From: Lathyrus oleraceus
Lineage: Eukaryota > Streptophyta > Magnoliopsida > Fabales > Fabaceae
Assembly: GCF_024323335.1 (NCBI RefSeq)
Contig: NC_066583.1
Span: 358,614,377 to 358,678,376 of the forward strand
Direction: 5' to 3'
Length of the DNA stretch: 64,000 nt
Position 1 is the stretch's first letter. Each line of letters begins with the position of its first letter. Shown here piece after piece: positions 56,261 to 64,000 of this stretch. The position numbers and the translations under genes were made by a program. The notes below the pieces were generated by a model, which worked only from the letters and a program-made list of their open reading frames with translations, did not search any database and was not told where the DNA came from.

Positions 56261-57199
56261 GCTAGTTTTACAAAAGATTTTATGTGAATTGTCTTTTCAA
56301 AATTTAGTTGTCTTAAATCTTTTTCCCTCTTGGTTATGCTTTTGCCATTCCCTTTTTAAACCGATCTCTCTCAGTCTAAGTTTTTCATTATTGTTTTACA
56401 ACTTGTCTCTCAAACCTGTATGATACAATTGTGCAACCTTTTCCTGGTTTTCAAAATTTCACATCTCTCGCTCCTGTCCTAACCTGAGATGACCTCTAGC
56501 TTAAACCTTGGCATGAAAAACCAACTGGAGAGCGTCAATAAAAGGCTAGTCCTCCTTGAAGAATTGGGAGTCTCTGACTATGATCTTCTACTTCTTCTTA
56601 ATTCAAGCATAAGAAATGAAATTTTCTAAAGGAGTTTTGAACCTTCTGAAGATAACAATGCCTCTCTTTGAGATAAAGTTTTTCTTCATTTCTTTTGAAA
56701 GAGTTCTGGGTGAAGTCTTCTCTCTGCAAGAAATGGTTATAAATCTGGATGAAGTGTTATTTAACCCAGGGATGGAAAGTTGTTGGTGAAGATCATATTG
56801 TTTCGTAAGGACAGTTCAACTCCCTCTTCCTCCACTCAAGCTTTGGACGTCTTTATAACCTGCCTTAGTTTTTCTTTTTTCTTTCTTTCCCTTGTGTCTT
56901 TTATTTTCCAGTTCCGGTAATAATTTGTATCTCTTGAGATTCAATGCTTCATGTAAGCTATTAGATCAAAAAGAGTACCTTTGTTTCTAGGCTGAATCAT
57001 TTTTTTATTCCTTTGTAATTTTATTTTTGCTTAAGACTTGTATGTTCTGATTCTTAGTTTAATTGTGTGAGTGCATCCTTCCGTTTAGATATGTTTTAAA
57101 TGATGTAAAAACAGGAAATAACATTTATGTACATTGGACAGTATCATCCGAGTCTAGCTATGCATTTTAACATTATTGAATTAAAAAGCATGACAACAT
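56261..57199. other. Unassigned spacer
   Basis: About 940 bases matching no other part of the window that I can see. Moderately AT-rich with T-rich runs. It holds only a 46-codon open frame (56489-56629) of unknown meaning. It may be part of an element whose ends are not recognised, or single-copy DNA. Confidence 0.5.
56489..56629 (+). CDS. Small open frame of 46 codons, unknown
   Basis: Starts MTSSLNLGMKN and is Leu/Glu-rich and probably helical (QLESVNKRLVLLEELG), ending at TAA. I recognise no family. No promoter or conservation supports it; it could be chance or an exon piece of a decayed gene. Confidence 0.2.
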   Translation: MTSSLNLGMKNQLESVNKRLVLLEELGVSDYDLLLLLNSSIRNEIF

Positions 57200-58757
57200 T
57201 GTTGGAAATGGGCTTGAAAATATTAGTGCATAAAAATATTGTGTTAAGCATGAAAAACTTGGTTTTAAGTGAAAAATCCTCACTATAGGTCGACACATAC
57301 GACCACAGGTCGACCTATAGATGAATTTTTTAAACTACAGGTCGACACATAAATGGTACAGGTCGACACGTATGTTGCAGTATTAAAGTCTCTAGCTTCT
57401 GTCTTATGTGCCGAGTCTTCAGGTTGACCTATAGGCAGCCTATAACCTTATAGGTCGACACATGCTTCCAATAGGTTGACACATGACTCATATAGGTCGA
57501 CCTATTGATTAAATTTTTTGAAAAATTGCATTTCTTTCCATTCCTTTTGCTTCTCACGAGTCTTTCACACATATATACATGGTACATTCATCATTCTCAA
57601 GTAAGGTTTCTAGAGTGAGTAAAACCTACATGAATCCAGGATTTCAAAGCATCTCATCATATTCAATTCAATCTATGCGTACACACAATTAAACTACACA
57701 TAATCATTTTTTGATTAGGTGCAATCTAGATTAGGATTGATAACGTCTAATTAGGTTTGTTGTACCGAGAATATTGGGTTGAGATCTTTGAGGGATTCAA
57801 ATAAGAAAACAGAGGTGGGGTTTTTCTTCAAGATATTTAGGGTTTGAAGGTTTTGGACAAGATTTTGTAATTTAGATCCGATCGAGTGAAAGCCTTGGGA
57901 CTAGGTGTGTCATGTAAGGGAGTAGCGTGAAACGGTGGATCGTGTTGACAAATCTTGGGTTTCACAAGTGTGCGCTTGGGATTAATTCGGTTGAGTGAAT
58001 TCCTTGAGAAAAGTATGTCATACAAGGAAGTAGAAACAACAGATGAGTTAAAGCGACATTGTTGGTGTCTTGATCAATCTTTGATTAAAGTTTTTGGAGG
58101 TGCTAGAGTCAAGAACAAACTAAGGGTTTGTGGGGTTTTATTTCTCATCTCTTATATACATACATTTGCAAAGTAAGATTTATTATAATAATATCTCGAT
58201 TCGTATTCAAATTGAGGGAAGACGTACCCTTAGCGAGGTTAATTGGGGTACTGCCTAAACAAATCCTTGTGTACTTTCACTCTCGTTATCTCTTTTATTT
58301 TTCGTTTCACAAATTATTGATTACTTTGATCTTTTGATCAACATTGTTGGATAATAACTTTTGAATTATTTATAAAGTTTGTGTTGTTGTATTAATCACA
58401 TACCATTTGGTAGTGATTGGATTTCTAAGACTACAAACACTATACTATTATCCAAACTTTGTTAATCGCACGCAAAGTGTTCAACAAATTGTCTCAACTA
58501 GTTTTGTTTTTGTGTTGTTATCATTAGAGATAAACCTTTACTATAGTAGAGTATTCAGTTTGTTGTTTAAAGTGTTACTAATCAACTTGTGGATTATTAT
58601 CATACCATTGAAACCTTTATGCAAATCTAAGCTATTCAATAGTAGGTTCATTTTGAAACTTGCTTTCGCACCATAAATTTTTCTAAATCAAATTTTCGGA
58701 TAAATTTTTAACTTAGGATATATTCACCCCCTCTAGATCTAAGTCTATCTCTAATAA
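57200..58757 (+). repeat. 5' LTR of a Ty1/copia element (approximate)
   Basis: The start is set at TGTTGGAAATGGG. The end is set before the primer site at 58759, after a TATTCACCCCCTCTAGAT block that is common near copia LTR ends. The terminal bases do not form a clean CA, so the limits are approximate. A TATA-like CATATATACATG lies near 57570. It contains the TAGGTCGAC array. Confidence 0.6.
57284..57510. repeat. TAGGTCGACCTA palindrome array
   Basis: Six GGTCGAC cores and two GGTTGAC variants (a CpG to TpG change) in 227 bp. Two are extended palindromes, CAGGTCGACCTATAG near 57305 and ATAGGTCGACCTAT near 57494; the others read GGTCGACACAT or GGTCGACACG. Confidence 0.85.
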
Positions 58758-58758
58758 G

Positions 58759-58771
58759 TGGTATCACGAGC
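58759..58771 (+). promoter_or_regulatory. Primer binding site, initiator tRNA-Met, with one extra base (copia)
   Basis: TGGTATCACGAGC matches the initiator-Met site with an inserted C. 58772-58809 is a short leader. Confidence 0.6.
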
Positions 58772-58809
58772 TCCGATTGTTTCCGATCTTAAGATTTGCT
58801 TATTAGATA

Positions 58810-59077
58810 ATAGCTATCGAACCTAAAGGGGCATATAATAAAGCACCTATTTTCACCAGGGAAAATTAAGGCTATTGGAAATCTTGTATGCATATCCATA
58901 TCAACTCCGTTAATAAGGGTGTATGGGACATCATCATCAATGGTACTAACAAAATTACAATGACCAATGGGGAAGGCGTCATCGTACCAAAACTAGAAGG
59001 TCAATGGAATGATAATGATAGAAAGTTGTTGTCACATATTGGAAAGCACAAAATATTATCATATCCACTTTAGGTGT
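58810..59077 (+). pseudogene. gag: Ty1/copia gag, N-terminal part (copy 2)
   Basis: Frame with IEPKGAYNKAPIF, a stop (TAA near 58868), then GYWKSCMHIHINSVNKGVWD, the usual copia gag N-terminal YW block. The start codon appears lost. It is interrupted at 59077 by the solo LTR and resumes at 63295 with one GGTGT removed. Confidence 0.75.
59073..59077. repeat. Target site duplication GGTGT (left copy; right copy 63295-63299)
   Basis: Identical 5-mers flank the solo LTR, and the copia gag frame joins across them. Confidence 0.9.
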
Positions 59078-62000
59078 TGTCGCTCCCCGGATTTCCCGAA
59101 TCCAAGTACAAATGCGAAAAGAGTGGTGCGGAAAAAGAGTAGAGTTGCCAGCTATGTACTTTTATCCCAAGAGGAGGGAAAGGTAGTACTGCATAACCAA
59201 GAGGGAACGGATAAAACAAAGTCTCGAACCAAAGAAAACCGAGTAAGGGGGCCGGTTACGTGAAGGGAAGATTATCGCACCCCTTCACGTCTGTGGTACT
59301 CCACAGGATCCACGCTTTCTATTTATGTCTAAAGTGTGTGTATAAAAAGTTCTATATGTGATGCGAAAGAGAGAAAATCAAAGTAGGGAAAGGAAAGAGT
59401 TATTGCCCGCACAGGCCCTACCCTGCTGCATACGTATCTCAAGAAGGATTGAGAATCAGAGCACCGTAGCTCGGCTAACCTATTTTTGTTTGTTTTGTGT
59501 TTTTTAGATGAACGATGTTACTACGCAATCTACCGGATGCTCGACCTTTGAAGACTTACTCACCTGTAGTAGAAGGAGTTAACGTGTTCTTAAGAAAAGA
59601 AAATCAAAGAGTTTGTTTGTGTTTTAGGAATGCTCATGCAAAAAGGAAGCTCTAGACGAAGGAACCGTGCTACCTAAATTGACATGCAAACGAGAGACTA
59701 TACGAAGCATAGCAGTCCTATGGGGAGACGATCACACCACACAAAAACATATAGCATAAAGTAAACACACCAACAAGGGGGCTCAAACATACATGGGTAG
59801 GGCTTTAGTCAAGAGGGGTCATATCAACCTCGACAAACAAGCCATGGAAAGGTAATCAAATGGGCTCTTAACCACTGACATTGAACGTCAGGGTGAGCAG
59901 ATCAAAAGGGTAATGAGGATAAGACCTCATAGCTCTTAACCCTGGATAGGGTGAGCTCATGACAAAGCGTGGGGGTTCAGAAAGATGGAACCCTCTCCAC
60001 TGACTGACCGGACAAAAGATCTTGGGCTTTTGTTCTGAAGCATCGACACGTAGTGCGAGCATAAGAAACGATACACTGAATAACGGGGGATTGACTACTA
60101 ATCCCTTTTATCCGTCAATTGCCTCTTCATGGAGGTCTTTAGCACTGGTGCTTCCTCTTAGAGGTCTTTGGGCACAAAAGTAAACACACAAAAACATTGC
60201 CTCCTATCGAGGTCTTCCAACTAAGAAAGCGGTAAAATGCTGGAAAGATGTAAAAGGGATCAAGAGATCTACCACACGGATAAAGATCCAAAGTATCAAC
60301 AACTAAAGAAACAAGAAACCCAGAGATCTCCCAAGCTAGCACCATCAAAGAAAGCAAGTCAAGAAAGCAATCAGAATAAATCCCCAAATGGTATCCCACA
60401 AATAAAGTGGAATACCAAACAAGCTATCTCTTCAAGAGTCATGTGAGCCCTCACAAAAACTCAACAAACAAGTTAGAATAACAAGATGGGGTGCAATCAA
60501 GAGTTGCACCAAACAAAAGAATCATAGCAACAACAGTGTCAGGTAAACAGTGCACGGATGCAATAGAAAGCATGTCATAACAAAGCATGAATGACGAAAG
60601 GAGGATACAATAGTACCAAGTCAGAAGTAACATCAATTCAATAAGTGTCTCAAGAACTCAACTCAACAAGATCAAAGCAAAAGCACTAAACATCCAAAGA
60701 TGCATCAAAGTCAAACAAGTCAACATACCAGTTCAAAGTGCTTCAACTTCAACAATGAGTCATAAAATATGGGATTTCATGAAGGTTTGAATGCAAATGG
60801 TCAAAAATGCACATAAATGAATCAGAAATTCATATTAAACTCCACGTGTCATGAAATAATTGGGCAATGGTACCAAAAAATCAAGGACTCATCAGAGATC
60901 ACTCAAATTTTTTTTCAGATTTTTTAAAGTATTTTTGCTATTTTTAAAAAATAAAATAAAACAGGGTAAAATATGTACATGACATGTGACACATATGTAA
61001 CAATATCAATTGGTCACACAAGTCACTTAAATGACTAATAAAAATAAATAAAAACGAAAATCAGAAAATATATGGGCTTTTGGATCAAAAAAAAGTCAAC
61101 AAGTCAAACATGTAATAGATGGATGAGATTGGTCCAAGCAAGAAAACACATGGATGAATCTTGAGCATCTATTTCAAATAAAGTCAAAGCGATCCAACGG
61201 CCATGGGATTGTCTTCTTCCTCAAGACAATCTGGCCATGAATAGTGACGTCGGTAGGGTTCCGGCCACCCACGGCGGCGGCCACCTCCCACGCGCGGCCA
61301 AAACTCCACGAAAATGGGGCTACCCCCCTAAACCACATGCTAGGAACTCAAAAATCATATTAGTTTTTCATGAATCTTCACCAATCTCTCAAATCACAAA
61401 CAACAAGTTTGAATATCAAAACTTCAAATCAAGATTTCTCACTCAATATTGCATCGTTTAAAAAAGTAAACACATCTACATCATCACCATAGCATGTAGT
61501 TTCATTTAGGCATAAAAAATGAGCAAAATAAGAGAGTCGAAATTTGAGTTACCAAAAATGGCACCTTCTGAAACTTCAATATGGTGATGACATAAGCTCC
61601 AGAATACCTCCCTTGAACTTCTATGAATGTTTGCTACCTTTGGTTGTGCTTGAAACGGTCCAGATCTTGAGATTCAAGAAGCAACCTCCATTAAAGCTCT
61701 GTTTAGAAACTGCTTGGAATGGCTCAAATTGTGGGTGGTTTATGATCCTTAGAGTGTGTAGATCAAGAATATGCTATTGGTTTTCATTTTCCATGGATAT
61801 ATGGAGAGATTTGATGAGAATAAAGTATGATATTATTTTTGGAAAGTGAGATTTTCAGTGTGTATGGAGGTTGCACGAATTAGGGTTTTGCTCAATGATC
61901 TTTTTTAGAGTTTATACTCTGATATTTGTGGCTTGGTGGGCTCAAATGAAGGAGTTTCAAGTCCATGATTATTTTGGTTATTTTTGGAAATGCCCCCCTT

Positions 62001-63294
62001 ATTTGCACATGAACAACCTTGTTTAATGCATTAATCCTCTCTTGAGACTTGATTAATCATGATTATATGAAAGAAATAACATAAAATGATGTTTAATGAC
62101 AATTTTACAAAGGTGTAATTTTTGTGCACGTATGACTTTTCCACACATGTTGGAATGCATGGGCTCAAATTTCAAGGTGGATTTGGCCCAAAAAACAATG
62201 CTGAATAAATTCCCAATGATTGGCACGTGAGAATATTCCATGATGTCATCCTGTGTCCTTTTGACTTTTCATGAAAGAAAGCTTGAAAAATGACTTGCAC
62301 CATTGATGAATCATGCAAAACTATAGGTCATTTTGCATGCCATTTTGAAGTACTTCTCAAAACAAAAGCATAGCAAAAAGAGCCACACCAATTGGACTTG
62401 TCAACCTCAAGTTATGCCTTTTTAAAGCCTTCATGCACACTTCATCATTCAAGAACCATAACTCTTCAACCATTCATCATATGGCCTTGAAATAAGACTT
62501 TTTGGAAAGGGAAGACAAAGATCTACAACTTTCATGTCTGAGAAAAAATTCATTTGGAGCTTCCTTGGTGATGAAAAATCAAGTTGAAGCTAGGTCAAAA
62601 TCCTTCCAAATTTGGAAACTTCACAATACAGGTCATCTTTCCAAATTTGGTAACCTGTGCACTGGACCTTTTTTCCTTCAATATTAATGTTTTGAATTAT
62701 GAATAGACCCCATTTGAACATGTTGGAAGTATCTCAAGTCATTCCCTAGCCATTTGACCCTTAGTTGACCAACACTTGACTTTTGACTTCACAGTTGAAT
62801 TTTGAACTGTACTGAGCCCATTAAGCTTGATCCTTTGAAGAAAACCTCTGAAAATGAAACCCTAGCTCCCAAGAGCTCTACACAACATCCATAAGACCTT
62901 CAAACCAATATTGCATCTCAATCCTTGAGGAACCCTACTTTGACTGCTTCAGTAGACCAAAGTTGACCAGAGGTCAAACCCTAATTCAGATGAACTTTGC
63001 TGATAAGAAATGAAAATTTGAGGAAAGAAAGATCATGAAGATGGTGATGCACCCTTGATACCCAGATGAATACAAACTTCCTTGAGTGTTGAGAAAAACC
63101 CTAGTTGATGCACAATTTCCCTTGTGTTGACTGATCATTCAGATAGAACCCACAAAGTGACTTGGGTGATATCCAAACTTCTTGGAAGATAAACTCTTGG
63201 AGCTAATTCTGATTGACATGATGAAATGCAATATGAAATGTTAAATGACCTAAAATTAATGCATGAATGAGGAGGGAAAATTTGAGGTGCTACA
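59078..63294 (-). repeat. Solo LTR of an Ogre-family element (4.2 kb)
   Basis: TGTCGCTCCCC to GAGGTGCTACA on the plus strand, flanked by GGTGT duplications, with no internal region: the product of LTR-LTR recombination. 59078-about 60770 closely matches the host Ogre 5' LTR; 60770-63294 does not, but 61415-63294 matches 12932-14810. No gene. Confidence 0.88.
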
Positions 63295-64000
63295 GGTGTT
63301 GATGAGTATTATCGTATTTCTCATTGTGGAACCGCTAAAGCTATGTGGTACGCATTAGAAGTTGCCCATGAGGGAACTAATGAAGTCAAACAGGCTTGAA
63401 TCAACACATTAAATCAAGAGTTTGAACTCTTTCATATGAATCATGGTGAAACCATTGCCGACATGCAAAAGAGATTCACATATCTTATTAATAGATTGAA
63501 TGTTCTGGGTAATCCTATATCCAATGATATTGCTACTAGCAAGGTTTTAAGATGTCTTAATAGGGAATGGCAAATCAAGGTCACCGCGATTAAAGAAGCG
63601 AATGATCTTAAAGCACTTGATCTTACTACTTTGTTTAGTAAATAGGAAGAACATGAGAAAGAACTCACTTGCTTGGAAAAACATGAAAAAGAGTATGAAA
63701 AGAAGAAAGGTAAACACAAGGTGGAAGAGAAGAAGTTCATTGCTCTAAAGACTTCTAGTTTAAAGTCCTCAAATAATGAGCTTAATGATTGTGAAACTAA
63801 AGATGACGAAGACTCCGATGAAGAAGATATGGAGTTGTTCATCAAAAAGTACAATAGATAGATGTAGGAACAAGCAAATAAGTACTCTGAAAAGAATGAT
63901 CATGTAAAATCTAGAAGGTTGTCAAATTCCTCAAAGGAAGATTAGAAGAAGAAAAGTAAAGGTAGAAGTACATGCTACCATTGTGGCAAAGAAGGTCACA
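63295..64000 (+). pseudogene. gag: Ty1/copia gag, middle part (copy 2, runs off the window)
   Basis: Nearly identical to 14811-15516, with about ten differences noticed in 700 bases. It carries the same TGA near 63399 and an extra TAG near 63644 in FSK/EEHEKEL. The window ends inside the CCHC zinc knuckle that starts at 63973. Confidence 0.85.

Overview
This is plant nuclear DNA made almost entirely of nested LTR retrotransposons. The mix of elements points to a legume, most likely tribe Fabeae (pea, vetch or lentil relatives): Ogre/Tat elements with very long LTRs and a tRNA-Arg primer site, an Athila/Cyclops-type element with an envelope-position gene, Tekay/Del chromoviruses, and a decayed Ty1/copia element. 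I found no convincing host gene, rRNA, tRNA gene or CRISPR array. Boundaries were set by eye and may be off by a base or so.

Layout from left to right. 1-3254: minus-strand Tekay-type chromovirus (gag start, primer site, 5' LTR) inserted into gag of the next element. 3255-about 12931: plus-strand Athila/Cyclops-type element with gag-protease, a broken RT-RNaseH-integrase region, an envelope-position gene, a polypurine tract and a 3' LTR. 12932-14810: part of an Ogre-family LTR. 14811-15962: copia gag remnant. 15963-56260: a minus-strand host Ogre element split by two younger insertions. Its pol lies at 17512-20605 plus 38270-38633, its gag-protease at 38868-41712 plus 49715-50053, its ORF1 at 50400-52070 and its 5' LTR at 52851-56260. 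The first insertion is an Ogre derivative with two LTRs (20606-38264, target duplication GGTAG) that has lost nearly all of pol. The second is an intact Tekay/Del chromovirus (41713-49714, target duplication CCGCT) with one 1450-codon gag-pol gene. 56261-57199: unassigned. 57200-59077: copia LTR, primer site and gag start. 59078-63294: a solo Ogre-family LTR (target duplication GGTGT) inside the copia gag, which resumes at 63295 and runs off the window.

Order of events. The copia element is the oldest. It received an Ogre-family LTR, and that compound now occurs twice (12932-15962 and 61415-64000) with shared insertion point and shared disabling mutations, which implies a segmental duplication. 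The host Ogre carries eight nonsense codons. The nested Ogre derivative and the plus-strand Tekay have nearly identical LTR pairs and are young. Athila broke LTR copy 1, and the left Tekay then broke Athila.

Signals not explained by the standard parts: (1) four unrelated element families each carry their own array of short CG-centred palindromes or inverted repeats in non-coding DNA; (2) two diverged Tekay families share a predicted intron inside the LTR leader, and both palindrome arrays fall inside it; (3) the 3' untranslated region of the Ogre derivative carries about ten small hairpins with a constant 8-nt loop and covarying stems, plus a second covarying hairpin type. These are the best candidates for something undescribed.
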